Part shown: one piece after another, positions 1 to 6,823 of the stretch
How the letters are laid out: every line of letters begins with the position of its first letter
Position numbering within the stretch: position 1 is the first letter of the stretch
Source of the DNA: an uncultured Anaerolineae bacterium
GTDB taxonomy: Bacteria > Chloroflexota > Anaerolineae > Anaerolineales > UBA4823
DNA: 8,200 bases
Assembly: GCA_937129505.1 (NCBI GenBank)
Contig: CAKZNJ010000016.1
Location: 1 to 8,200, forward strand
Reading direction: 5' to 3'
The notes under the pieces: model-generated
What the model saw: only the letters and a program-made list of their open reading frames with translations
Database searches by the model: none
Told to the model about the DNA's origin: nothing
Translations under genes and position numbers: made by a program

Positions 1-495
1 GAAAGCATCCATAAGAGCTTTCAAAGCAATGGTCATGCCTGTACAAGTGCAATTTGAATTGGTGATGATTCCACCGCTCCACTGGCGATGAAGGCGTTGA
101 GCTTCGATAAGTCGGACATGATCGGCATTCACCTCAGGCAGCAAAATCGGTACATCCGCTTCCATGCGATATGCCGAGGCATTTGAACAAACTAAAACGC
201 CGCTCTGCGCCAACCGAGCTTCCTCTTCCCATGCCGATTTGGTGGGTAAAGCAGAGAAAGCGATCGGGGTTTGAACGGTTTTCGGGTCTGTCTCCACAAT
301 GGTCATTTTGCGTGCCCATTCGGGCATCGGTGTGGTCAAAACCCAATGACAAGCCTCTTGATAGGTCATTCCCACGGAGCGGTCTGAGCCGGTAAGGGTT
401 ATTACCTCAAACCAAGGGTGACTATCTAATAGCTGGACAAAACGTTGTCCCACTGTTCCCGTTGCACCAAGGACAGAGACAGGAATCTTTTCCAT
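1..495 (-). CDS. asd: aspartate-semialdehyde dehydrogenase, N-terminal part (cut by window edge)
   Basis: This cytoplasmic enzyme reduces aspartyl-4-phosphate to aspartate-4-semialdehyde with NADPH, the branch point to lysine/diaminopimelate, threonine and methionine. The visible 165 residues start MEKIPVSVLGATGTVGQRF; the glycine-rich NADP-binding loop GATGTVGQR is at residues 10-18. SNASAYRM is near residue 104, and the catalytic cysteine is C149 in TNSNCT. The SNASAYR block and the NSNCT context fit the archaeal/fungal-type branch rather than the E. coli type (family knowledge). The frame is open to base 1; family members are about 350 residues, so roughly half is missing. The ATG at 495 is chosen because the homology begins there and a GAGGG Shine-Dalgarno lies 9 bases upstream. 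The gene follows the exported-protein gene on the same strand, but a terminator and its own -10 box separate them. The call is confident; only the 3' half is unseen. Confidence 0.93.
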   Translation of the reverse strand, partial: MEKIPVSVLGATGTVGQRFVQLLDSHPWFEVITLTGSDRSVGMTYQEACHWVLTTPMPEWARKMTIVETDPKTVQTPIAFSALPTKSAWEEEARLAQSGVLVCSNASAYRMEADVPILLPEVNADHVRLIEAQRLHRQWSGGIITNSNCTCTGMTIALKALMDAF

Positions 496-530
496 AACAA
501 CTACCCTCGAACACAATAATGTAAGCCTAA

Positions 531-536
531 ATTATA
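531..536 (-). promoter_or_regulatory. putative -10 box of asd
   Basis: The minus strand reads TATAAT here, 35 bases before the asd ATG, giving a predicted 5' leader of about 28 bases. No good -35 hexamer sits at 16-18 bp spacing (GCCGTT at 17 bp), so the promoter is supported mainly by the perfect -10 and its position. The short leader leaves no room for a lysine riboswitch. Confidence 0.5.
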
Positions 537-734
537 CATGACAAGCAATAACCAACGGCATTTTTACCATGCCAGATTTCTCTCCGCTCATTGCACAGAA
601 AGTCGTGATCGCGGTTGCCTTATCCGTTATAAACACGACCCACTGCCTTCTCGTTCCGTTCAAATGGGTTGATATCCTTGTCAACCTTCTTGCAGATTGA
701 GACCCAGTGCAAAGGGCTTGTAATGAAAATTTCA

Positions 735-765
735 GAGGGCGGAGGCGTATGAAACCGCCGCCCTC
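735..765 (-). terminator. intrinsic terminator after the exported-protein gene
   Basis: A perfect 8-bp stem, GAGGGCGG (735-742) with CCGCCCTC (758-765), closes a 15-base loop. Read on the minus strand it sits about 33 bases past the stop of the exported-protein gene and is followed by TGAAATTTTC, a weak T-rich tract. Position and GC-rich stem support termination of that gene; the imperfect T tract lowers certainty. Confidence 0.6.
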
Positions 766-797
766 AATTGTGAAAAGCGTTTCTGAACTAGAGAGAT

Positions 798-1352
798 CTA
801 AGGTTGAGAGCCACCTTCGGGGGTAGGTGTTGGTGACCAACGGCCACCCCTCCCTTGCCAGCTTCCCCCATGGCAGATGCCCATGCCTCCCCCAAAACCG
901 CGCCCGTTTTGGAACATCCATTCCATCCGCGAAAGCATCCAATCCGCTTGTGCCTGCGTGATCACACCTTCGCTGACCATCTTGGTCAAGGCTACTTTCT
1001 TTGCTTCCAACCAGAGATCCCTCATTTGTTCATCGGAGATCCCCTTTGCCGCTGCAATCTGCCACAAGGTCTTTCCGGATGCCAGTTCAGCCTTCAGGGC
1101 ATCAACACTTATGCCCAATTTCGGAGCAATGGCTGCGAGGAAAGTTTCGTGCATTAACCCCATTGAACTACTTTGATACCACCGTCCCATCATACCGCCC
1201 CCCTTCCATCGCCCCATTCCAGCGGGACAACCTCCATCGGGAGAGTACCCATTGGGAGGCGTCTGCGTTTGGGCATAGGCGAAACCAACGAGGCCCAACA
1301 CCAGCACAGCGATAAACGCTCCAATTAAGATCAACATGATATTTTTTAACAT
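798..1352 (-). CDS. exported Gly/Met-rich helical protein of unknown function
   Basis: The 184-residue product has a clear signal peptide: MLKN, a hydrophobic stretch to about residue 23, then AYA (25-27) before Q28 as a likely signal peptidase I site. A Gly/Met/Trp-rich segment follows (CPAGMGRW and GGGMMGRW, residues 42-58). Next is a compact charged helical region (about 69-147), including SGKTLWQIAAAKGIS and a GVITQAQADWMLSRME helix. A second Gly-rich tail (GFGGGMGICHGG, 152-163) leads to a Pro/Thr-rich end. Only two cysteines (C42, C160) lie in the mature part. The helical core resembles small exported proteins of the DUF2680/YckD kind (from memory, unsure). Met, His and Cys in the tails could bind metal, but that is conjecture. 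Start choice: an in-frame TTG at 1364 is possible, but the ATG at 1352 has a GGAGG Shine-Dalgarno five bases upstream. It appears to be a single-gene unit with its own terminator. Confidence 0.82.
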   Translation of the reverse strand: MLKNIMLILIGAFIAVLVLGLVGFAYAQTQTPPNGYSPDGGCPAGMGRWKGGGMMGRWYQSSSMGLMHETFLAAIAPKLGISVDALKAELASGKTLWQIAAAKGISDEQMRDLWLEAKKVALTKMVSEGVITQAQADWMLSRMEWMFQNGRGFGGGMGICHGGSWQGRGGRWSPTPTPEGGSQP

Positions 1353-1568
1353 GTTTACCTCCAAATTTATTTAGTATACGTTCGTTTGAACTACCCTTAG
1401 AATAACAATTCCTTATGAAAAAGCTGTGAAGAGGGAGTGAAAAAAGTATGTTAACAGAATACGCATCAAAGGACTCCGTTGGCGCACGGCAGGGGGAGAA
1501 TACATTCCTCCATCCAGACGGAGAAAAGGATATCGGGAGATTTTTTCGGAAATGTTATAATCGTTTTT
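1353..1568. promoter_or_regulatory. divergent promoter region
   Basis: This gap separates two divergently transcribed genes. On the minus strand a TATACT (1373-1378) lies 20 bases before the ATG of the exported protein and just ahead of its GGAGG site; no convincing -35 accompanies it. Immediately upstream of that box the minus strand has GTTCAAACGAAC, a 4-bp inverted repeat with a 4-base centre (1380-1391), which might be a small operator. On the plus strand an extended -10 sits at the right edge. No open frame in the gap has a credible start. Confidence 0.45.
1553..1561 (+). promoter_or_regulatory. extended -10 promoter of the DUF2721 gene, probably leaderless
   Basis: The plus strand reads TGTTATAAT, a TGn extension followed by a perfect TATAAT. 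Seven bases later comes the GTG (1569) that begins the conserved part of the protein. The usual distance from a -10 box to +1 puts transcription start on or next to that GTG. The -35 match is poor (TCGGGA at 17 bp), which is typical of extended -10 promoters. There is no Shine-Dalgarno. Confidence 0.6.
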
Positions 1569-2066
1569 GTGCCTTCTCCATCTGTCGAGCAGCTTTTGCC
1601 TATTTTGCAAACCGCAGTCGGTCCAATGATTCTGGTCTCAGGGGTAGGCTTATTGCTGCTCACCATGACCAACCGACTCGGACGGGTGATCGACCGCGGC
1701 CGCAGTCTAGCCCAAGAACACCGCACAAACCCCCGAGCCGATCAACAACGTATCCTAAACCAATTGACCATCCTTAACCGCCGCGCTACCCTGATTCGCC
1801 TCGCTATTACGCTTGCCTCTCTGAGTGTCCTCCTAGCGGCCATTTTGGTCATCCTGATCTTTTTAACGGCGCTCTTTCAGTGGGAAATCGCCTCCCTGTT
1901 GAGCGCTCTCTTCATCGCTTGTATGCTCTCGCTGATCGGCTCATTGGTCGCCTTTATCCGCGACCTCAATTTATCCCTCGATGCTTACCAGTATGACATT
2001 CGGGATGTGATGGAGAAAAGGCGCTGGCTCGAACTCAACCGCCGATCTCGCTCATTACCCGATTGA
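1569..2066 (+). CDS. DUF2721-type small membrane protein
   Basis: The 165-residue product begins PSPSVEQLLPILQTAVGP after the initiator. It shows three hydrophobic segments: about residues 12-33 (ending LLLLTMTN), 75-103 and 107-130. A charged, cytoplasm-like loop RLGRVIDRGRSL follows the first segment, and a charged helix forms the C-terminus. This arrangement, and the ILQTAVGPMILVSGVGLLLL block directly followed by the N-R-L-G-R motif, matches DUF2721 inner-membrane proteins as I remember them; their function is unknown. An ATG at 1479 would add 30 residues, but the added stretch is not membrane-like or family-like and the promoter -10 lies inside it. GTG 1569 is therefore preferred, giving a leaderless message. 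The 3' end overlaps convergent moaA by 32 bp. The family call is fairly sure; the start is inferred. Confidence 0.75.
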   Translation: MPSPSVEQLLPILQTAVGPMILVSGVGLLLLTMTNRLGRVIDRGRSLAQEHRTNPRADQQRILNQLTILNRRATLIRLAITLASLSVLLAAILVILIFLTALFQWEIASLLSALFIACMLSLIGSLVAFIRDLNLSLDAYQYDIRDVMEKRRWLELNRRSRSLPD

Positions 2067-3015
2067 CGGCAATCTCATTCTCTGCCAAGCCATGCCCCCA
2101 CGGTTTTTCCCACAACCCCGCCAAAATCAGTTCTCTTAGTTCGTCCTCCGTTGCCCCTTGGCGCAGCGGGGTTAGTAAATCCACCTCCCCTTCCCTTAGC
2201 AAACACAACCGCAGTTTCCCATCAGCAGTCAAGCGCGCCCGCGTACAAAGGGCACAAAACGGCTTTGTTACGGAAGCGATAAACCCCACCTCACCTTTAG
2301 CTCCTGGGATGCGATATACACGCGCTTCACCGTCCAAATCACCGTCATAGAGGCTCTCCAAGCGGCCAAAAGCGCCTTCAACCATCCCAAAGACTTCTTC
2401 CATGGTAACCAATTGCTGTTGTTGAAATTCCGTCGCTCCCCCTAAGGGCATCATCTCAATAAAGCGTACTTGCCACGGATGATCTAGCGTCAAGCGGGCA
2501 AGGTCGACGACATCCTCTTCGTTATAGTTGCGCACCACCACTGCGTTAATTTTGACTGGCGTTAAACCGGCCTCTTCTGCAGCTCGAATCCCCGCCCAGA
2601 CGTCTTCTAACGCCCCCCAACGGGTGATGGTACGGAATTTTTCCGCTCTCAGCGTATCCAAGCTGATGTTCACCCGCTGCAAACCGGCGTCTTTTAGTTT
2701 CTGCGCCATTTTGGGCAGCAGGATGCCATTGGTGGTCATGGTTAGGGTTTTTAACCCATCCATAGCAGCGATGGCGCGCACCAACTCGACCACATTCAAC
2801 CGCACCGTTGGTTCACCGCCCGTGAGACGAATCTTGTCGAACCCCAAGCGCAGAAACAATTTTGCTAAAAACAGCACTTCTTCATCCTGCATTAAATCGC
2901 TATTTGGACGAAAGACCATTTCCTCAGGCATGCAATAGACGCAGCGTAAATTGCAATGGTCTGTCAAACTAATGCGCAAGTAGTGAAGTCTGCGGCCGAA
3001 TCGATCAATTGCCAT
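2035..3015 (-). CDS. moaA: GTP 3',8-cyclase MoaA (molybdenum cofactor biosynthesis)
   Basis: MoaA is a cytoplasmic radical-SAM enzyme that converts GTP to 3',8-cyclo-7,8-dihydro-GTP, the first step of molybdopterin synthesis; MoaC then makes cPMP. At 326 residues it has normal length. The N-terminal radical-SAM cluster motif is C21-N-L-R-C25-V-Y-C28, and the SAM-binding TGGEP is at 65-69. RFIEMMP, a MoaA-specific block, lies mid-protein. The second [4Fe-4S] cluster, which binds GTP, is held by C254, C257 and C271 in PFCALCTRARLTADGKLRLC. The C-terminus is the conserved Gly-Gly (SEIGG) needed for activity in this family. All key residues are present, so the enzyme should be functional. ATG 3015 is supported by the family N-terminus and a modest AAGG site upstream. 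No other Mo-cofactor gene is adjacent; a molybdenum or tungsten enzyme must be encoded elsewhere. Confidence 0.97.
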   Translation of the reverse strand: MAIDRFGRRLHYLRISLTDHCNLRCVYCMPEEMVFRPNSDLMQDEEVLFLAKLFLRLGFDKIRLTGGEPTVRLNVVELVRAIAAMDGLKTLTMTTNGILLPKMAQKLKDAGLQRVNISLDTLRAEKFRTITRWGALEDVWAGIRAAEEAGLTPVKINAVVVRNYNEEDVVDLARLTLDHPWQVRFIEMMPLGGATEFQQQQLVTMEEVFGMVEGAFGRLESLYDGDLDGEARVYRIPGAKGEVGFIASVTKPFCALCTRARLTADGKLRLCLLREGEVDLLTPLRQGATEDELRELILAGLWEKPWGHGLAENEIAVNRVMSEIGG

Positions 3016-3050
3016 GGGTTCTGCCTTTATTTGGATAGTATTACTCTACA

Positions 3051-3079
3051 ATTATACCTCACCTTATTGATTTTATCAG
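3051..3079 (-). promoter_or_regulatory. promoter of moaA
   Basis: On the minus strand a perfect TATAAT -10 (3051-3056) lies 17 bp from CTGATA (3074-3079), which matches four of six bases of the TTGACA -35 consensus. The -10 is about 35 bases upstream of the moaA ATG, giving a short leader of about 28 bases with no space for a Moco riboswitch. Confidence 0.65.
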
Positions 3080-3471
3080 ATGTCCAACCAATTGATACCT
3101 ATTCCGCTCCCCTGTTATCCTTAGTGAAGCCCCTCCTGGCACCAAGCTCAGCCCCACCCGTCTCACCCCAAACGCATTGTCCATCTCCCATCTCACCCCG
3201 AAGCATAGCAAGGGGTCTAAATTATCCCATTGCATTTGACACGATAGGTTAGGTTGCGTTCGACATGACATAGCAAGGCTTGGTTCGACATAGGTCAAGA
3301 GGGCGTGGAATTGTGACGGCAAGAAAACGACTGACAACTCGTCGTCATTACAGGAGCGCAGTGACTTCTTTTACTGTGTTATTCCGAACGAGCACAGCGC
3401 CCCTCTTGTCAATCCGAACGGGCGAGAGCGAGCGAGGAATCTATCCTACACCCTTACCTTGATTACCTTCC
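3080..3471. repeat. non-coding spacer with degenerate short repeats
   Basis: No gene is credible here. The stretch carries several short repeat pairs. TCTCACCCC occurs at 3161 and 3191, and CATAGCAAGG at 3204 and 3269. GTTCGACAT occurs at 3258 and 3283, and TCCGAACG at 3383 and 3413. ACCCC/GGGGT (3195-3216) and ATTCC/GGAAT (3381-3385, 3436-3440) form inverted pairs. The right part (3381-3449) follows the pattern ATTCCGAACG, an AGCG-rich middle, then GAGGAATCTATCC. That resembles dispersed intergenic repeats I know from several bacterial genomes, of the form 'CATTCCGA...GAGGAATCT'. The copies look decayed and nested. Calling it a dispersed repeat is inference from one locus. Confidence 0.55.
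3327..3345 (-). terminator. possible terminator of the polysaccharide operon
   Basis: A 5-bp stem ACGAC/GTCGT with a 9-base loop is followed, on the minus strand, by TTTTCTTG. It lies about 127 bases beyond the stop of the last operon gene. The stem is short, so this is a weak candidate; the hairpin-forming repeat at 3381-3440 could also stop transcription. Confidence 0.3.
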
Positions 3472-4971
3472 TCAGTCAGCGCGCTCATAGAGTGTCCAAT
3501 TATCCCATAGCCTCGCCACGCGAAAGCCTAACGGCGGAGATGAGGCATAGCGTTGGCTAACCTGATCAAGAGCCTCTGCAGGCTGTCGTTGGACAAGGAT
3601 ATAGCTCACAAACTGAGCTGGAGCATGCAATGCCATTAGAAATTCACTTTCAGCGGGTAGCAAGAATGGAGTTGCATCCCCGCAGCGGGCAACCAAGCGG
3701 TAAGCTGCACGATCATCAGCTAAAATTGATTGGGGTGGCAGTTGGCACAACCATTCTGCTGCTTGTATCTCCAGCAAGTCGCCAGTTTGCCTTTCTTGAC
3801 CAATAATAACTCTCTCCCACACCTTTAGTTCTTCGCTTTGGTAGGGCGAATTGAGGTTAAGCAGCAGATGGAGGATCGCCATCAGGAAAAACACCCATTC
3901 CCAACCACGCCCCGTGCGACGAGGTATAGCTGCTACAGCAACCACGGAGTAGGTGGCAATAGCCATCGCCTCATTGTAATTCCAGCCAAACAAGCGCACG
4001 GCAGTGATGGTGGCAAAAGGAGCACAATAGGCGGGCAATCGCCTTGGAGCGTAAGCCATTACCAAAACAAAGCTGACGAGATATATCGGGGCGCGCGTGA
4101 CCTCTTGCAGAGAATAAGCTAAAGTAGGGAAAAAGCCAGCTGAGGTGAGCGTAGTGGAGGTAAACAAAGTATACAAAGGCGCAGTCGGATCGGTTAGAAA
4201 ACGCCATGGGTCGCCAGTAAAAATCCAATTCAAATACGCCCAAGAGAGAAAGGCAAGCCATGTCGGAAAGCCGACCACTACCACTAAGGTTAAGTCAGCC
4301 TGCCATTTCCGTTCCGAGGGCGAGAGCCGCTGCCAGCTGTAGAACAGAGGCGAGGCAAAGGCATAGACAAGGCTAAAAAAAAGGGCATACGCATTGAAAT
4401 AAAAAGCTAAGCCAAGCATCAGTCCGGAGATAAAACCGCCTAAGGTAATCCCCTCGCGGGTAAAACTCAGAAAGGCAAGCCACGCCAGCAAGAAGAGCAA
4501 CAAGGTTACCATATCGGTCAAAGATTGAGTGGCGAGATATAAACTTGCAGGGGTGAAAGCTAGGGCACTGATCAGGACAATTTTGGTTATGTTAGAAAAC
4601 GAAGTGTGATACAAATGGCGCAAGAGCAACCAAGCGACGGCACCACCTGCCAGCGAGGCAAATATCGAAGGAGTAAGGGGATGAAGCCATAAAGCTGTGA
4701 GCAAAAAAGGTAACGGTGGATAGGTAAAGCCGATTAGCTCTAAGCGCCTATACTCCACCGCTTGCAGGACTTTAGCAATTAAATGGGCGTGTTGGTTGCT
4801 CAAAAAGCCCATCTCTGCCGCTAAAAGGCTTAATCCAAGGAAGGGCAAGGCTAAAAGAAGGCTGAACAACAGATGATGCCACAGACTCAATGTTGGAGCG
4901 CTAGAGAACCCAACCTTGCTTCTATGACGCGGGGGATTGATCAAAGGAGCGGAGTTCTCGACTAATGCCAT
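3472..4971 (-). CDS. polytopic membrane protein, GT-C glycosyltransferase-like
   Basis: The 499-residue product has about ten hydrophobic segments by eye (near residues 33-52, 102-119, 130-147, 152-170, 176-195, 196-212, 226-246, 294-309, 335-350, 357-373). A soluble C-terminal domain of about 120 residues follows (380-499). The early loop contains GFTYPPLPF (81-89), and the C-terminus reads SYILVQRQP then NWTLYERAD. Both are typical of bacterial GT-C/ArnT-like (GT39/GT83-type) proteins, which move sugars from polyprenyl-phosphate donors outside the membrane. I do not see a clear catalytic acidic pair in the first loop (only E53, E73 and E78), so catalytic activity is uncertain. ATG 4971 is supported by GGGAG ten bases upstream, and the gene starts 50 bp inside the end of the glycosyltransferase gene, implying coupled expression. 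In context it may decorate or help build the polysaccharide. Family level moderate; substrate unknown. Confidence 0.7.
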   Translation of the reverse strand: MALVENSAPLINPPRHRSKVGFSSAPTLSLWHHLLFSLLLALPFLGLSLLAAEMGFLSNQHAHLIAKVLQAVEYRRLELIGFTYPPLPFLLTALWLHPLTPSIFASLAGGAVAWLLLRHLYHTSFSNITKIVLISALAFTPASLYLATQSLTDMVTLLLFLLAWLAFLSFTREGITLGGFISGLMLGLAFYFNAYALFFSLVYAFASPLFYSWQRLSPSERKWQADLTLVVVVGFPTWLAFLSWAYLNWIFTGDPWRFLTDPTAPLYTLFTSTTLTSAGFFPTLAYSLQEVTRAPIYLVSFVLVMAYAPRRLPAYCAPFATITAVRLFGWNYNEAMAIATYSVVAVAAIPRRTGRGWEWVFFLMAILHLLLNLNSPYQSEELKVWERVIIGQERQTGDLLEIQAAEWLCQLPPQSILADDRAAYRLVARCGDATPFLLPAESEFLMALHAPAQFVSYILVQRQPAEALDQVSQRYASSPPLGFRVARLWDNWTLYERAD

Positions 4972-6823
4972 GAATGGTTTTCTCCCAATAGAAGGGACGG
5001 GTTAGAAGCTGCCAAAGCGCCTTATAGGAAGCAACCGAGTGCAATATCCAATAAACAGGGTTGAGCAGCGTGTAGAGCAGCAGATGATAATAATGGCGCT
5101 TGAAAACAGCCAGCATATTCAAATAGATCATCAGGCCGTTGCCAAAAAGCAAATTAAACAGGCTGATGTAGAGAGTCAGAGGTGGAAACAGGAAGTCCAA
5201 TGCGCGCGTGCCTGTGAGTAGGTAAAGCAGATAAAAGCTCCAGAGGATAGGCGCCGCTAAAAAGGTCAGCGGTGAACCACCGATCAGCATTAGGAAGCCC
5301 GCCGTATTGCGCAAGCCCGCCCGGGTGAGTAAGAGGAGGGGAGAGCGGGTATGCACTAAGACTGTCTGTAAATACCCTTTGATCCAGCGCGACCGTTGGC
5401 GAATCCAATTCCACAGGTGATTGTTTGCTTCTTCATAGGTAGTAGAGTTGATTACCCCAACCACATAGCCGTTTGCGGCGGCACGTATACCCAGATCGGC
5501 GTCTTCGGTTACGTTAAATGGATCCCAGCCGCCTAGTTGACGTAAGACATCGGTGCGAAAGTGATTGCTGGTGCCTCCCAATGGAATGGGCAGGCGCAGC
5601 TTGTCCAAACCGGGTAACATGTAATCGAACCAATAAGAATACTCCAAAGTGAACATGCGCGTTAGGAAGTTCTCATCGTGATTATAGTAGTTGAGCGCTG
5701 CCTGAACACACACCAGATTGGGTGGCCCTTTGCGGAAGGCGATGACTGCTTTTTTTAACTGATCGGGGTCAGGACGGTCTTCGGCATCGTAGATCACCAA
5801 ATATTCGCCGCGAGCGAAAAACAATCCCACATTACAAGCTTTGGGTTTGGTCTGCGGCTGTCCTTTGGGAATGAAAACAAAGGTGACTTGTTGCGGTGGG
5901 TTGGCAGCGCGTGCCGCTTCAATCGTTTGGTGATCGTCCTCTTCAAGCAACAGCAATATTTCCAACTTTTCAGGGGGATAATCCAGACGGCGCAAGTTAG
6001 CAAGTAAAAGGGGGATGACATTCGCTTCTCGATAGGCAGGAACAAGAATGGTGTAGGTTGGGAGGTCTTCCTCCTGCAAGGCGGCGACTTCTGCCTCGGT
6101 GATCGGTTCGATTTGATCATACTTTGCCCCGGCTAATGAAACCCCAAATTTGAAAAGGACACTTCCGAGAAAAGCTACATTTACTAAGAAGTTCAACACA
6201 ATCAGTGTTTCACGCAGGGAAAAATACAGCCCTAACACCAAGGAGATCAATATCAACGCTAGCGCTAGATATTGCCAAAAGGTTAAGACGGTAAAAGCAC
6301 ATTCGGCAGGGTTGCGATAATATAATCCGTGAACAGCACGGTCGAGGATATGATGGCGAAAGCAGTGACGAATGGCATAGTCAATATCCCATTCCGTGGT
6401 CACGTATAGCTCGACTGAAGCCTTGGGTAGGGTTGCACGAATTCGTTCGAGCAGGGCAGGGTTCGGCTTTTCAGCGGTAGCGACCAGCAGTCGGGAACCG
6501 CGTCGGGCAAAGGGAAAGAAGCGTTCCCGAACCAAGACTTGTGGATCGAACAATTGAGCTAGCTTTTTATCCAACGAGGTCTGCAGTAAATCGACAAACG
6601 GCAGTCCCCAAATCTTAGCCAGCACTTGATACAATTGCTGTCTTTTGACCAGTCCAAGTGCGATCAAGATGCGCCCCAAACGTTCCCCCGTTCGAGCTTG
6701 CACGTCGAGGGCGCGTTGGAGTTCCTGTGCTGTAAGCAACCCATCTTGTACCAGTGCCGCTCCTAAGCGAAACGGAGCAGGCACTGAGACAGAAGAGCTG
6801 AGCCGAGAATGCGTTTCACTCAT
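4922..6823 (-). CDS. MshEN-domain processive family-2 glycosyltransferase (cellulose-synthase-like)
   Basis: This 633-residue inner-membrane synthase probably polymerises a beta-linked glycan from nucleotide-sugar. Residues 19-154 form a GspE N-terminal/MshEN domain with two tandem RLG motifs: R19-L20-G21 to Q42, and R48-L49-G50 to about 71, followed by GLPFVDL. In MshEN proteins these motifs bind cyclic di-GMP. Two membrane segments follow (about 180-200, 206-228). The GT-A domain then shows TILVPAYREANVI (258), LLEEDD (292-297), KPKACN (326-331), YDAED (345-349), TED (439-441) and QRSRW (476-480, the QxxRW of processive enzymes). Four or so membrane segments end the protein (about 505-600). 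There is no PilZ domain. The start overlaps the stop of the BcsB-like gene as ATGA. Domain order MshEN-GT2 differs from BcsA (GT2-PilZ) and from E. coli NfrB (GT2 then MshEN). Family assignment is firm; product and ligand binding are inferred. Confidence 0.9.
   Translation of the reverse strand: MSETHSRLSSSVSVPAPFRLGAALVQDGLLTAQELQRALDVQARTGERLGRILIALGLVKRQQLYQVLAKIWGLPFVDLLQTSLDKKLAQLFDPQVLVRERFFPFARRGSRLLVATAEKPNPALLERIRATLPKASVELYVTTEWDIDYAIRHCFRHHILDRAVHGLYYRNPAECAFTVLTFWQYLALALILISLVLGLYFSLRETLIVLNFLVNVAFLGSVLFKFGVSLAGAKYDQIEPITEAEVAALQEEDLPTYTILVPAYREANVIPLLLANLRRLDYPPEKLEILLLLEEDDHQTIEAARAANPPQQVTFVFIPKGQPQTKPKACNVGLFFARGEYLVIYDAEDRPDPDQLKKAVIAFRKGPPNLVCVQAALNYYNHDENFLTRMFTLEYSYWFDYMLPGLDKLRLPIPLGGTSNHFRTDVLRQLGGWDPFNVTEDADLGIRAAANGYVVGVINSTTYEEANNHLWNWIRQRSRWIKGYLQTVLVHTRSPLLLLTRAGLRNTAGFLMLIGGSPLTFLAAPILWSFYLLYLLTGTRALDFLFPPLTLYISLFNLLFGNGLMIYLNMLAVFKRHYYHLLLYTLLNPVYWILHSVASYKALWQLLTRPFYWEKTIHGISRELRSFDQSPAS

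Larger units (their letters stand above)
496..797. other. non-coding gap between the exported-protein gene and asd
   Basis: No credible gene is seen. The gap holds the asd Shine-Dalgarno and -10 box at its left end and the terminator at 735-765. Two small inverted repeats are also present: GGCAT/ATGCC at 557-573 (7-base loop) and GGTTGA/TCAACC at 667-686 (8-base loop). A perfect TTGACA on the minus strand lies inside the second repeat, but no -10 follows it at a usable distance. I assign no function to either repeat. Confidence 0.6.

Noticed and set aside
496..720. Lysine riboswitch or other leader upstream of asd
   Set aside because: The -10 box at 531-536 leaves only about 28 bases of leader, and no riboswitch-like core was recognised further upstream.
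532..942. 136-codon open frame on the minus strand
   Set aside because: It runs through the terminator hairpin and the 3' end of the exported-protein gene in another frame, has no family resemblance, and ends across the asd -10 box.
855..1315. Three overlapping open frames on the plus strand
   Set aside because: They are antisense shadows of the exported-protein gene, with no Shine-Dalgarno and a low-complexity composition mirroring its Gly/Met codons.
1479..1568. N-terminal extension of the DUF2721 protein from an upstream ATG
   Set aside because: The 30 extra residues do not look like the family and contain the promoter -10; GTG 1569 fits better.
3059..3337. 92-codon open frame on the minus strand upstream of moaA
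   Set aside because: It lies across the repeats and the moaA promoter, with no recognisable domain or ribosome-binding site.
3080..3471. CRISPR-like array in the repeat-rich spacer
   Set aside because: The repeats are 8-10 bases long, of several unrelated kinds, and occur only twice each with uneven spacing.
4922..6823. Reading the MshEN domain as evidence of a type II secretion or type IV pilus ATPase
   Set aside because: No Walker A/B or other ATPase motifs follow; the rest of the protein is a GT2 domain with membrane segments.
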